A DNA stretch of 62,000 nucleotides from Diphasiastrum complanatum (GCA_029204225.1 CM055111.1:13680477-13742476); one strand, 5' to 3'; numbered from the stretch's first letter, positions 9,713 to 56,318 are shown. The notes: generated from the letters alone by a model not told the origin. A program made the numbers and translations.

Positions 9713-11700
9713 ATGTCGAGGGATAGAGATCCCTTGTGGGATCACGTCACCATCGTTGCGGCCTATGGCACATCAGGCACAAACAGATGGACTTGCAGAT
9801 ACTGTCACCAGTCTTACACTGGAGGGCCCACACGCATCAGGGCACATTTGTTACGTTTGAGGGGGTACGTTGCCGCTTGCATGCATGCTCCTGACACGCT
9901 ACTCACTCCTGTCGCATCGGAGGAGGTTGGCCCTTCGAGGATGGGGCCCAGACCGAGAGGTAAACATTCAACTCAAAGACTCTTACACTTCAAAGTTCAA
10001 AGTTCAAACATTGATCAAGTTTTAAGTTTTAACTTTTAGCTCACATGATACATCAAGTTTGAAGTTTCAAATTCATTGATCATCTAATTTCTAAATTGTA
10101 TTGTAATTTCAAAAATGTCTTTTTTTAGTAGATCGAGATGCAGTCACGGCGACACAGCCAGAGGCCACCACATCACGCCCCCCAGTTGCCATCCGCTCAC
10201 CCCTCGCTTCCCATGGCCCAGAGGACAGAGCTGCAGATGAGGCAAGGCCTAGTACCTGGCCTGACCCGCATTCTGGTGCAAGATCTTCGACACCACCTCC
10301 AGCCATGACCATACCGGCACCACATCATCCACCTGAGAGAGGGAGAGGTAGACGGGGCCGCACTACACAGATGGGGGGTAGGGAGTACTATGTGTCCAGC
10401 TTCGCTCCCAGAGCCATGGCAGAGGCAGAGGTTGTCATTCGACAGTTGCTCTACACCTGCGATCTGCCACTTCATTTGGCTAGGACCCCGGCATGGAGGA
10501 GGGCGATGAGTGCGGTGAGTGCGATTGGGCAGGTGTGGCAGGGGCCATCTTGCGAGCACCTGAGGACGAAGGGGCTTCTTGATGAGCGGGCTTCTGTTGA
10601 CCAGAAGCTAGAGCCTCTCAGGAAGGCATGGGCCCAGTACGTACTACTTGCTTTTAACTTTATCTACTCTAAACTATAAAGTTTAAAGACTTTATGATGA
10701 TTGTTAAAACATAAATTGCAGGCGTTAATTGTAAATTACTTGTTAATTGCAATTTGCAAGCTGCAGCTAGCTATTTATGTTTAATCATGAATATTCAAAT
10801 GATCATTTATCATTTGAATTTGCCATGAAATTTGAATTGCAATTTACAATTTAAGATCTATCCTAATTCCTCTCGGATGATGGATCTATCATGAATCATG
10901 ATTCATCTTGTTTTGTCACCTGTAAGTGAGTCGTGAGTCGTGACCACGGTCCACTGACTTGTCACTTGTCACCTGTGAACTTTCAACTAGGTATGGTTGC
11001 ACCATCATATCTGATGGTTGGAGCGATACGAGGAGGCGCCACATATTGAATATCCTGGTGTCTTCGTGCATGGGGACGATGTTTCTCAGATCCATCAACA
11101 CCTCTGGGGAGGCAGTCACGGGCGAGTACATGTTCTCACATATTCGAGCTGCCATTGAGGAGGTCGGACCACAGCACGTTGTATAAGTATATATATTATA
11201 CTTTTTACAATTTACGGTTTACAGTTTATCTATAATGTTAAAACTTAAATGGTATTAGGTTACAGGTAATTACTAATTTGTAAATGTCAATGTTGAATGT
11301 TCATTGTTCAATGGCGATTTCGGATTGATTAACAGTGGAATCTGGATTATGGTTCACTAAAGTCTAAGCAGTTGCCACTGAGCACTTGAGTCTTGAATTC
11401 GGAATTCCAAACTCATGCACATTGCACATTGCATGGTATGGTTGTGCAGGTGGTCACAGATAATGCGTCAAACTGCGTCTCCATGGGTAGGCTCGTTAAT
11501 GAAACCTACACCCACATCGTTTGGACACCTTGTGCTGCACACTACCTGGACTTGTTGGTCGAGGATGTGGCCAAGATTCCATGGATTGCAGAGGTGGTGC
11601 GTACTGCACGGTTCTTGGTGAGATTTGTCACTCCACCTTGGATGTCTTCAGACCTGCCCCCACCAGGTATGCAAGTTGCAACTCAAATTTGATTCTTGAA
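9713..11700 (+). pseudogene. hAT transposase gene 1 (BED finger plus DUF659-type core), 3' truncated
   Basis: Four exon-like blocks carry a plant hAT transposase. Block 1 (9713-9959) holds a BED zinc finger: a Trp-anchored start, WTCRYC, then TRIRAHLLRLRG and a Cys, ending at a GTAAAC donor. Block 2 (about 10129-10640) has a Pro-rich linker and the region before the core, with IRQLLYTCDLPLHLARTPAW and LRTKGLLDERASVD. Block 3 (10991-11180) has GCTIISDGWSDTRRRHILN. Block 4 (about 11451-11667) has VVTDNASNCV and WTPCAAHYLDLL, both hallmarks of plant hAT proteins. hAT transposases cut and paste DNA and leave 8 bp duplications. The junction of blocks 2 and 3 does not keep phase at the visible splice sites, and the C-terminal dimerisation domain is missing; at about 11828 the sequence switches to a gypsy element. 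Inverted repeats were not found. Confidence 0.82.
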
Positions 11701-11829
11701 TGCGCTTCTGTAGATTGTTGGAACTTGGTAAGTATTTACTATTTACTGTTTAGTTAGTAGTGGTAAATATTTCATGCAATGATGCACATTGCATGTGCCA
11801 TGTATTGTCTTGACTCTTGACTCTTGTCA

Positions 11830-13070
11830 GAAGGGGAAGGGCTCCATTTATGGCATACTTTTCGCCGTGACCTCCATCATGCTATGATTGACCCTCAGTG
11901 GCTCGACTGCCAACGTGATACATTCCGTAGTCTCACTCAGACCAGTGATCTTGCTTCTTATACATATCAATTTATGGAGCTTTCTTATCTTTTCACAGAT
12001 CTACAGCCCACTAAGCTTATTTCTCATTACATTGCTGGGCTTCGTGGTGCTTTACGTTATGATGTTTCTTCCTTCCGTCCTCCCACACTTGTTGAGGTGA
12101 TGTCTCTTGCCAGTACTTTACAACATAAGTACTCTGACACTCTTCCTTCCCGCTTCTCCTGACCCCGTCCTTCTGCTTCATCTTTTCCCGCTACGTCCAC
12201 CCCTACACCTGCCCCTTCTGTTCCAGCTCTCTCCATTGCCCCTTCGTCTCCTCGTCCTCCAACTCCTCGACCTGCTTTTGTCCGACGTTACACGTCTGCA
12301 GAGTTCGCTGACCTTCAGCAGCAACGTCTTTGCTTTCGTTGTAAGAGTCCTGACCATTTTGCCCGTGATTGCCGTCAGCCTCTCCCTACTACTGCTGCTG
12401 TTTTTTACCATGAGGGCACTACTCCAGATGATTCCGATATCTACATTCATATTTATGATGAGCTTGACCTATCCTCTGAGCCTTCCACTGATTTACTTCC
12501 TGCTACTTGCCATGCTCAGCTTGCCTATGCTACTTGGACAGGGCGTCCTGGTCCTTGCTCCATTCGGTTACGTGTACGTATTACAGGTCGTGAGTATATT
12601 CCTTTAGTTGATACTGGCAGCACTCATTCTTTTATTAGCAGTTATATCACTAGTCGGATCCGTGCTTCACCTGTTCCTACTTCACAGCCTCTCACAGTTG
12701 AGGTTGCCAGTTTCAATTCTTTTCCTAGTTCTCAAATGTTTCAACGTTTACCATACCGCATTGGAGATTTTTCTGGACAGGCAGATCTTTACATTATTCC
12801 TATGGAGCGTTATGATCTTATCCTTGGTGCTGATTGGTTTGCATCTCTTGGAGCCGTTACACTGGACTTGACACAACAGACATTGACATTGTACTTGATG
12901 CAGTTACACACTCACTTGTTGGCATTGATTCTCAATGGGACTTCCAGTTGGTTACCGGGAAGCAGTTTATGTGTAGCCTGCCAAAGGCTCACGATGCAGC
13001 TCTTCTTTCCATTCAGAGTACATCAGTTGCTGCTTCACTTTCACCATCCGTGGGTCCTCTTCCTCAGGTT
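11830..13070 (+). pseudogene. Element A gag-protease remnant
   Basis: The conceptual protein begins inside gag (HLWHTFRRDLHHAMIDPQWL), passes an in-frame TGA near 12160 and a Pro-rich linker, then the CCHC knuckle CFRCKSPDHFARDC (about 12330-12372). The protease active site LVDTGSTHSF is at 12604-12633 and the second protease block YDLILGADWF at 12810-12840. A frameshift near 12890 moves to another frame, where VTHSLVGIDS and LPKAHDAALL match element C just before its RT. Beyond about 13070 similarity to element C is lost. Confidence 0.85.
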
Positions 13071-13081
13071 GATGCTGCTTC

Positions 13082-14290
13082 GGATTTACAGGTATTGCGC
13101 CTATATGCCTTGATTCACAGATATCGTATTCAGTGGTCATTCCTGGTTTCATTGATATTGAGGCCGTATACCTTGGTGGTATTTCTACTATTGCTTTTGC
13201 GCATACTTCAGATAGCCCTCCTGGTTCGGTGGTTGGTGCAGTATCTTCTCCATTGGTCTCTATATCTCCATCTCTTAAGTCTGTTATGGCCGATGTTCCT
13301 GCTAATTTCTATGGGGTTCTTCATGGGTCCACGTTTGATGGTTCCCTCGCTATTGGTGATTAGGTTGTATCTTCTTTCGCTTTACTCCATGGATCTCTGC
13401 TTGAGGTTTGTGATCTGCCTCATGATATTTCTACGGTTCCTGACATGATTCATGCGCCTTTGGCCCTTACTATTACACATTTTTCATCCCAGGATATTTG
13501 CCAGATGGTCACTATTACTTATCTAGGGTATTTATATGCTGGGATCTTTCTAGATGAGTACACGAGCATCCTTCCGTCTCCTGGTGTTTCTACATATAGG
13601 TTTGCTGCAGTCCATGCCGATGGTATACACTTTTGGGTTCATGCGACTGATTCCTTTTTACCTCTTGATATTTGGCATTCCTGGTTATTACGTATCGCTT
13701 GGATTTCATTTGGACCTATTGCTCACACTACTACTTCATTTTCAGCTATGGATATATGGCATTCCTGGTTATTACATATAGCTTGCTTTTCATTTGGACC
13801 TGTTGATTGGTGCTGGTTTTTCCATATTACTAATCGCCTATGGTGCGGATATCTCTATGATTATGCATGTGGCTCTCTATCTGTTCCTTGGATTGTTGTT
13901 CATTGTCAGGCTTGGCATATCCTGATGGCTTGGGCTATTGCCTCCGTTCCAGCTACTGTTTGTCTAGGTGATCTTCAGGTCCTTGGGCTTTTGACCATGT
14001 TGGTGCATATTTCTCCATTTTAGCTATCCTTTGTCAGGATGATCATGCGGCTATTCGCGATGAGTGTCCATCTCTTTTCCAGTTTCCTTACTAGCTTCCC
14101 GTTTCTGATGCAGTTCTACCTTCTCGGGATTTTTGGATACCTTGGTATGATGTCCCTATCTTTTGGGCTGATCCTCTACTAGCTTGGGCATTACGGATAC
14201 CTTGGCACTCCTGGTTGCTGCTTGATCTTCTTCAGGTTCCTTGGCATTCCTGGTTGTTCCATATTGCTTGGTTTCTGATGACGGGGCTGA
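13082..14290 (+). other. Unrecognised region replacing pol in element A
   Basis: One frame is open from 13082 to 14023 except for a single TAG at 13361-13363, about 310 codons with no similarity I recognise. The start contains GIAPICLD...VVIPGFIDIEAVYLGG, which resembles dUTPase motifs 2 and 3 in order and spacing. The later part repeats a theme of the type D-I-W-H-S-W-L-L-x-I-A at about 13667 and 13750, with further copies near 14200 and 14240. Similar sequence appears on the minus strand at about 21.35-22.26, 24.79-25.53 and 51.65-52.30 kb. It could be a fast-evolving accessory ORF of a non-autonomous gypsy family. Confidence 0.45.
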
Positions 14291-14299
14291 GATGTTTCC

Positions 14300-14571
14300 T
14301 TCGTCGCCATGATGTTGATCCTGAGTTGTTCTCTTTCTTACCAGCTGCCATGCACCAGGTTTGACGTCACCATAGTCGACGCTGCCGACAGATTCAGTTT
14401 TCGATCCATTGGGATGGTCGTCCTATTGAGGAGGCCACATGGGAGCCTATTGATGTCTTTTATCATACGGAATCACTTGCGGATCAAGATCGTGCTCTTG
14501 CTGCACTTGTTGATTCCTCTACATCAGATGCTGCTCTAGTTGTTGATGCACCAGGGCTTGCTGCTGTTTGA
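14300..14571 (+). pseudogene. Element A chromodomain remnant
   Basis: After a frameshift region near 14355 the frame reads QIQFSIHWDGRPIEEATWEP then IDVFYHT, the C-terminal chromodomain shared with elements B and C, ending at a TGA at 14569-14571. Chromodomains direct integrase to chromatin. Frame breaks in the preceding 60 bases make it non-functional. Confidence 0.85.
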
Positions 14572-14609
14572 TCCAGTTTCTTTTCGGCAGTTTTTTTTGT
14601 GTCGAGGAG

Positions 14610-14796
14610 AGTTATGGACTTGGCTCATTACATTCGCCGCATCCATTTACATTTACTTTACTTTATGCATAAGCAGGCCTTGGGCTCTTTTTTATTCATT
14701 AGTGACACTTAGACTATATGGTTGGCCTTTGGCCTTATTATTCATTATTAGACCATTTGGACATATTACTGGAGAGTGGGGGCCTTCTTGGAGGTA
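14610..14796 (+). repeat. Truncated 3' LTR of element A
   Basis: AGTTATGGACTTGGCTCATT at its start and the following 180 bases match the reverse complement of the element C LTR. A T-run plus GTGTCGAGGAG, a polypurine-tract-like segment, lies immediately upstream. Similarity stops after GCCTTCTTGGAGG. Confidence 0.85.
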
Positions 14797-15391
14797 GTCT
14801 ATTTTTAGCAGACATTGAGCCTATGTTAACATTCATTATCCTCTTGCATCATCATAACATCAATGAATGATGAACTCTAGTTAGCTCATTTCTTTAAATC
14901 TTTTGTCTTCGAATAGTGGATCTTCATATAAGCTCTTTATTCCTCCTTTTATAAGCTATTAATCATGCGGTTTTTAAATGTTAATGTATTGCAACAAAAT
15001 AGGCACAAATGGTTTTCCTTGAAGGAACACTACCATTCACTTTCAGGTCTCTATTGTACTTCATACATTTTATCTCGTGGGCTCCTTGCTCAAGATTCTG
15101 TTATATGGACTTCTTTGATGGAACAGGGCCATTTGAAGAGTTTGTAGTAAAAATTGACATAGAAGTTAAAAAGTTTGTGTAAGAAAACATAAAGGGATAT
15201 AGATTTGTAGGCATAGCAGTATACGCATCTGGATACCTATAAGCGCAATTAATATCAACTTGACAACTTGAAATCATGTCATTATTCCAAAAATGATTAC
15301 ATTGGATAAGTGTTTCATTATTGATTCTGAGACCCCATATAAGACAAGCAAGGCACTCATGTCGAGAGAAATTTAAGCATGTATAACTTAC
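14797..15391. other. TOP3A intron sequence, nothing recognised
   Basis: AT-rich sequence between the truncated gypsy LTR and the last TOP3A exon seen. The minus-strand open frame that runs out of that exon here is intron read-through past its GTAAGT donor. Confidence 0.5.
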
Positions 15392-50161
<34,770 letters not shown>

Positions 50162-50535
50162 CTGTGAACAGCCAATATTTCATCAACACGTCAAATCAAG
50201 ACACAAATAAAAAATTTCGCCATTAATTAATAACTAGCTTGTATGTAGGAAGTATGGAAGCAACTTTGATATATCGACATGCTACTCTCAAACACATTGT
50301 ATCACTAACACTCAAATTTCAAAACTCAATTTTGCCTATATGAAAAGCATGTGCTAACTGGCAATTTCATTGACAAAAGACAATCTTAACACATAGAGGT
50401 GATGAAAGATACTTCAGGGAAACAAAAAACAAATTTTTAGCATCACAGATCTAAGTTTGGTATCATATAAGAACAATAAAAGCAAAAAAAAAAAAAAAAG
50501 GGGGGATGTTTGGATAATGTATTACAATGATTGTA
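50162..50535 (-). other. TOP3A intron upstream of the first exon seen
   Basis: No exon and no transposon domain recognised. An A-run plus GGGG lies at 50485-50505. Confidence 0.6.
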
Positions 50536-50543
50536 CCACAAAC

Positions 50544-51166
50544 CTTCGTTGCCCGTTCCGGAACGGAACGCGTTCTGTTCTGGAACCTGGCCAAAAAAAA
50601 AAAATCTAAAAACGTACTTTTTTAACAAACAAAAAAAGCGATACTGAGTAGACTTCAACCTATAAAACATTACGCTGGATCTGATTGATTGACAACCATC
50701 CAGATATGCACGATGATTGCGCACTATGCCATCACCTGACATATGGTTGTCAGGATGATCTTGACAACCATCGAGGGACAGATGCGCTATGGTTTTCAGG
50801 AAGAATTCTCGTTTCAGGATGATTCAGGAATAGATATGCGCGATGATTCAGGGATAGATATGCACGATGGTTTTCAGGAAGATTCAGGAATAGATATGTG
50901 CGATTGTTCAGGGATAGATATGCGCGATGGTTTTCAGGAAGATTCAGGAATGATTCTGACTAGATACACAGATACAACAAGATTCAGAAACTCTACGCAT
51001 TTCTCGCATATCAAGATGTGTCCCTCGAAAAGAAGGAAGATGCTGCCAGCAGGTGCCTTAATACCTATTTTTTTTTATATTCAAGAAAAAAAAACGTTCA
51101 ACCCTGTATGGAACCGAACGTACGGGACGGACAGAACAGAACGTTCCGATCCTTTTTGCTTCTAAG
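50544..51166. mobile_element. Small non-autonomous DNA element with palindromic ends and 8-9 bp target duplication
   Basis: CCACAAACC is present at 50536-50544 and 51167-51175. Inside, the left end has GTTCCGGAACGGAACGCGTT and GTTCTGTTCTGGAACC, and the right end has GAACCGAACG, GGACAGAACAGAACGTTCC. The outermost bases CTTCG..GC and, reversed, CTTAGAAGC are partly matched. An 8 bp duplication would fit hAT. No transposase is encoded; the interior has tandem repeats. Confidence 0.65.
50735..50965. repeat. Tandem repeats within the small DNA element
   Basis: Units built from GATTCAGGAATAGATATG and CGCGATGGTTTTCAGGAA recur about four to five times with variants; TGACAACCATC-type inverted copies lie just upstream (50690-50775). 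An open frame across it encodes DSGIDMRD-type repeats, probably without function. Confidence 0.85.
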
Positions 51167-51175
51167 CCACAAACC

Positions 51176-53079
51176 AACATTACCTATATCTTCATAACTT
51201 TGTAGTTCTAGTTAAAACACCCTAATGAGGGAGTTAAAGCAATCCCAAAGTGGCCTTTGCTAAACAAACTCTTTGATTATTGCAACATACCTTGAATTCA
51301 GATATCAAGAAACTATGCTCAAACTCAAAATAACTAAACTGCGCTCTAATCTACTATCTACTAAATCACATTATTGACAATTGGCAGCCCTGCAACACGC
51401 ATCGATTCAACTCAAATATCCAATAACTATCATGATCAGTTGAAAGTATGTAGTCGCCCAATGAACCACGATATTTTGTTGTATCAAAAATTGTCTCAAT
51501 AATAAGCAAAGACCAAGAAAACCTGTTTATTGTTCAAATCTTCAAAACATAATAAACAAAGAAAAAGTTTCCACTTGATACAGGATAACACATCAAGGTA
51601 AAAAGAGAAGTCAAGGTATGCAAAGAAACTATGACTACCATTTAGGAGTAGGAGAGACCACGAGTATCATACACCTTGAAACAACAAATAGAGCTGAGTA
51701 CATTTGTAGGATCATGAGCACTACATAAACATAAGCTCATGATGTAGTATCAACCAAGACTATTATATGAATGTAGGTGAAATTTCTTGATAACTACTAA
51801 TGAGTTCAAAGGCAACCACATAAACCATGAATGCTATAGAGAATTTGTAAATAGCATAAAGCACACATATATATGACAAATGAGATGTCTAGACCATAAA
51901 TGCCTAGTAGAAAATGAAAGACACCAAGCAAATCATACATGCCAATGATATTTTATGCATGCAGAAAAAACTAGCACAAGACTCGATGATATGTTAAAGT
52001 GAATGTTTACAAAAAGGATATCAAATAATAATAGAAGTAGAAGCCTTTGAAGAACCAAACAAATTCCAAGCGACTCATAGAGATCATGAATACCAAAGGG
52101 CAGCAAAAGACACCACTAGGAAGGGGTAGAGATCCCACACTTATCATCTGGATCAAGCATGTTATGCATGAGTAGCAATCGTAGGAGCAACCAAACGTAT
52201 GAAAATTATTAACGTGATACATTCCAATCACATTTCAAACTCCCAAAGAATTATTTTAGATGTTTGAAACCTTTTGTCAACTCGTTAACCTAGAAATCTA
52301 TACTATGATGCATGAAAAATCGCAATGGCAATCACACAATACAAATACATTAGAATATAGAGCATATGGGCATGTACAACTCGAAGTACCATTACAAACA
52401 TGTGAGAAATCTCGTACATGAATACTATGTGAATTTCATTGAGTTGAAAACGAATACAAAGTGAAGACTCCAAATATACAACAACAAAACTTTTGCCAAT
52501 GGTTGCCAATAGTTGCCAACAAACGCTTTGCAACCTTCAAAATTTTGAATTTCCAATTGCATTTGCAAGTTTGACAGAAACTCCAAAAAGTTGCACACAT
52601 TCCTATGGAAAAATCGCAGTTTTATCCTACACAAAGATGAAAAAATTTAAGAGAATTTTAGGAAGCTTCAAATTTTCCTCATCATCCGAGTTTGAAATGT
52701 CACATTGATGATTGCACAATCTTTAAACTTTATAAATAATGACATTCATTGTCATACATATATTTTAAAGTTTGCACCCTATTACCTGTACGAAGAAAAA
52801 TGATCTAAACTCTAAAAGGTGCTAAATCAAGTTTGTGAAAGATGAAGTGCTAGAAATTAAAAATCTAAAGTTTCCTAGCACCCCATTGTTCAGGGCTTGG
52901 TCTGAATAGGTCTTAGAAATGATGCTCAATTTTTTAATGAAAGTTGGAAAGAAAATTCCAAAGATAAGAAATTTCTCCCAAAAGCAACGGTCTAACCTAA
53001 AACATTCCTAGTACCCTCAGAAAAAATGAATCTAAACATTGTAGAAGCTTGCACCCACCCTCTCCTAGTCAAAGAAAGT
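51176..53079 (-). other. Body and leader of a degenerate minus-strand LTR element
   Basis: Downstream (minus strand) of the primer-binding site at 53080. Segments at about 51650-52300 carry the theme GGTATTCATGATCTCTATGA then GTCGCTTGG that resembles the repeated theme in element A's unrecognised region. No gag, protease or RT could be read. Confidence 0.4.
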
Positions 53080-53091
53080 GCTTTGATACCA
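53080..53091 (-). promoter_or_regulatory. Primer-binding site-like sequence
   Basis: Minus strand TGGTATCAAAGC, one mismatch from the initiator-Met site. Plus strand continues AACTATGAGCAAAACATC, resembling the start AGTTATGATCAAAATC of the element B LTR. Confidence 0.65.
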
Positions 53092-53450
53092 AACTATGAG
53101 CAAAACATCCGATGCATAACACAAATAAAATAAAGTCTACAAATATACCAATAAAGTGTTGTTCAACAATCATAATCAATGGACCAACAATAACCCTTGC
53201 AAAATCTATATGAGCTCATCTACCTAAGCCAACCAATGCTAGCCTAAAACAAAATGATCTAAGCTATGACTAATCCATGTAACCATTAAGGTGGTCTAAA
53301 ACCCCGTTTATAATGTTTAAGGAAAATAATCTACCTTTACAAACCCTAGGTCTTTGGTTGAAGCTAATGGAGGAGCAATTGCAAGCAACCACATGTAGAT
53401 AAGGAGGCTCTACATTAGATATTAGCATCTAAAGATTGGTGGTAAGATAC
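53092..53450 (-). repeat. Probable degenerate LTR
   Basis: Inferred from its position against the primer-binding site and similarity of its first bases to the LTR of element B. The outer end is undefined. Confidence 0.4.
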
Positions 53451-53491
53451 TTGTTCATCTGTGATAGATTTCAAACCCGAGCTTCAATATT

Positions 53492-54790
53492 TTGAATTAT
53501 CACATGCCAAAAAGCCTTCAGGCCCATATCAAGATTGAGACATTTTGTTCTATGCTGAAAACTACAAGTGCTTCTAGTGTGCCATATTCAAATCATGAAT
53601 TGAGTACTATAAAGATGAATGTTGGAGAGACCATAATCACCTATCTAACCAAAGCTATAGAGATAAGTGACCAACAAACTGCTATTGGTGAGAAAATCCA
53701 AGAAGTTAATTTGGTATCAATTGCCCTTGATAGCTTGCAAATTCTTACAACTTTGTTATGACTTCATTTGTAAGAGGAGCGCAAGTGCAACAATTATTTG
53801 TGTGTGCATCTCATGATTATGTAAATGTATCAAATGCATGTCCAAGCCACCAAATCACTAGTAATGTCATTTACATTGTGGAACCCATGGTCATTGGTTA
53901 AAATAATAGACCTAATGTTAGGTCTCAAAGCATTAGTCATGGGTACATGGTACCTGTAGCCTAGTCTATGGCAACTATAGCCGGTAAGGTGGTGAACCCA
54001 TTGTTAATATTGAGGTAATCAAAAGTCACAAGTGGAGATAGTCAAAGGAGCAATAGACCAACGCTACATGTCTATCATTCAATATCAAATGCAACATGAT
54101 GCCCCAATATGAACAACCCATAGCATTTGTGTTGAATGATCGAGAGTCAAAGGTGTCATGAGAATATCTAGCACATGCGGAGTCATGGCTAACCCTTTGC
54201 CACTAAGACATGACCATGGTCCATGAACTTGAGATCTATATTATGAATGGAGAACTATTGTGTTATATTGCACTTGTATGATGTGCATAGAAGGTTCACA
54301 TGTGATCAATCTTGTTTAATTACACAATATGATTCGATTATGCAAAACTATGTATCACATGCCCTGGCTTCAAAATGCCAAAAGCCAATATTTGATGGCA
54401 GAACACATTATTGCTACATGAAGAAATTAAAAGACGACTTGGCAACATCCAAAGACCACCTAGAGTATGCTTTTAATCAAATGAAAGAACTTTCAAAAGA
54501 GTCAATGAGTTAGCAAACCCCAATAAGCCAACTAAAGCAATAATGCATCAAAAATGGATGTTGAGCAACAATTGCAAATCAAAGCACCATCACGAGTTCA
54601 TTCTCACTCAAACAAAAAAGACAAGGTAATTGTGATTATTGTGGCAAACTTGAACAGTTTGCTTTTGAGTGTAGTAAGTGTTAGCATGATCAGAGGAAGC
54701 AATCTACTAGAAAGCAAGTTGGTCGATACAATGAAAAGTTCAAGGATAAAGATAATAATTTGATGTTCTTTCAATCATGTCGTTGAAATA
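53492..54790 (+). pseudogene. Ty1/copia gag remnant
   Basis: MNVGETIITYLTKAIEISDQ then IGEKIQEVNLVSIALDSL (53608-53745) is typical of copia gag of the UBN2 type. Later HLEYAFNQMKELSKE (54450 on) and a zinc knuckle NCDYCGKLEQFAFEC (about 54630-54675) followed by RKQSTRKQ. Stops and frame changes throughout. The segment from about 54480 is repeated further right and there split by element C. Confidence 0.75.
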
Positions 54791-55179
54791 TGTTTGGTTT
54801 TATAGATAGCCGTGATGGTCAAAAAATTTATGTGCGAGGTAAATAATCATGGTAAGATGCCCCTATAGATGCCAAACGGTGAAATATTATATATACGGGC
54901 TGTTTTATATGCGCTTGGGCACAAAATAAATCTTGGTGCCACCACTAATTAACAAACGAAGGTCGAGTTTCATGAATATCAATGCCTGGTCAAGTACTTT
55001 AAAAACTAATGTAGTTATTGGACTACTTGTGTTGAAGTTTGATCGCTTGTGTGCTTGGAAAAATCATAAACAAAGGTTTCCCCAAGGTAAAGCCTACAAG
55101 GCAAAAGAGGTATTACCCTATTTGTGAATGTATGACGTACCCTAACTCCAAAATCTGAAGGCTTAATGGGTCGAAAATA

Positions 55180-55266
55180 AGCACTTCCAAAAGAGTCAAT
55201 CATGTAGCAAATCCTAGTAAGGCAAGTGAAGCAGTAAAGTTTCAAGAAAGGGTGTGGATTAGAAAC
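55180..55266 (+). repeat. Second copy of copia gag segment, left part
   Basis: CAAAAGAGTCAATCATGTAG, then AGCAAATCCTAGTAAG match 54490-54530 (CAAAAGAGTCAATGAGTTAG...). The copy is cut by element C after GAAAC and resumes at 61448. Confidence 0.75.
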
Positions 55267-55684
55267 AGTTACGAATAAAGCCACAGCTGATTTAGAATTA
55301 AGCTATGAAAGCATCACATAAGCAAGACTTAACCCTAGAAAGCAAGAAAGAGAGAGATTAAGGAGGCTAAAGAGAGAGATCAATATCATCAGCTGCATGA
55401 CAAATGACACAGTTTCCCTACTTATAGCCAAGAGGAAGCCCTAAAAGGAAGCTTCCAGTGGCTAGGGCCCAACTGGGAGGGATAATAGTGCGCCCTCCAA
55501 GAAGGCCCCCACTCTCCAGTAATATGTCCAAATGGCCTAATAATGAATAATAAGGCCAAAGGCCAACCATATAGTCTGAATGTCACTAATGAATAAAAAA
55601 GGGCCCGAGGCCTACTTATGCATAAAGTAAAGTAACTGTAAATGTAAATGGACGCGGCGAATGTAATGAGCCGAGTCCATAAGT
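55267..55684 (-). repeat. Element C 3' LTR
   Basis: Starts AGTTACGAAT on the plus strand and ends CCATAAGT, where the partner has CCATAACT. The complement of a polypurine tract (minus strand GTGTCGGAGAG after a T-run) follows at 55685-55704. Confidence 0.9.
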
Positions 55685-55730
55685 CTCTCCGACACAAAAA
55701 AAAGACCCAACTGCCGAAAAGATAACCGGA

Positions 55731-56318
55731 TCAAGTAGCAGCAAGCCCTGGTGCATCAACAGCTAGAGGAACATCTGATGTAGAGGAATCAACAAGTGCA
55801 GCAAGAGCACGAGCCTGATCCGCAAGTAATGGTGTATGATAAAACACATCAATAGGCTCCCATGTAGCCTCCTCAATAGGACGACCATCCCACTGGACCA
55901 AAAACTGAATCTGCCGGCGGCGTCGACTATGGTATAGACGGACCTGTAATATAGCAGCAGGTAAAAATGGAAATAATTGTGGAGCAATAGGAAACTCAGC
56001 ATCACAAGGAGCGTCATCCTCAATAGCAGCACGTAATAAACTAACATGGAATACATCACAGGCGCGTGTGGAAGCAGGAAGTTGTAAGCGATATGTAACT
56101 GGACTAAGAACCTCCACAATGCAATAAGGCCCATAATAACGTGGTGCAATCTTCTCAGTAGAAGCATGGCCCTGGACAAAATGATGACGTGCAAACCGTA
56201 AGCGTAGATAAACCATATCTCCAAGCCGAAACTCAACATGGCGGCGGTGACGATCAACTGAGGTCTGATAACGCTGCTGAACATGCTGTAAATGAGAACT
56301 GGCCCGAGTAATAAGCTC
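55731..56318 (-). pseudogene. Element C integrase tail and chromodomain
   Basis: Same frame as integrase beyond the TGA: QTSVDRHRRHVEFRLGDMVY, RVFHVSLL-type CDVFHVSLLRAAIEDD, and the chromodomain IQFLVQWDGRPIEEATWEPI. Ends DAPGLAAT at 55731. Confidence 0.92.

Larger units (their letters stand above)
11828..14796 (+). mobile_element. Gypsy-derived element A, truncated at both ends, pol replaced
   Basis: Plus-strand relative of element C (55267-61447). It starts abruptly inside gag, runs through the zinc knuckle and protease, then has about 1.2 kb of unrelated sequence where RT, RNase H and integrase should be, then regains similarity at the chromodomain (about 14300) and the 3' LTR (14610-14796, cut off after GGAGG). 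PPT-like sequence precedes the LTR start AGTTATGGAC. It looks like a non-autonomous derivative that kept gag and protease and was later truncated. Confidence 0.8.

Noticed and set aside
15101-15391. Continuation of the exon 13 frame as coding sequence
   Set aside because: The exon has a strong GTAAGT donor and conservation with TOP3A ends exactly there.
50743-51165. 140-codon plus-strand frame with DSGIDM repeats
   Set aside because: It follows tandem DNA repeats inside a small mobile element; no homology recognised.
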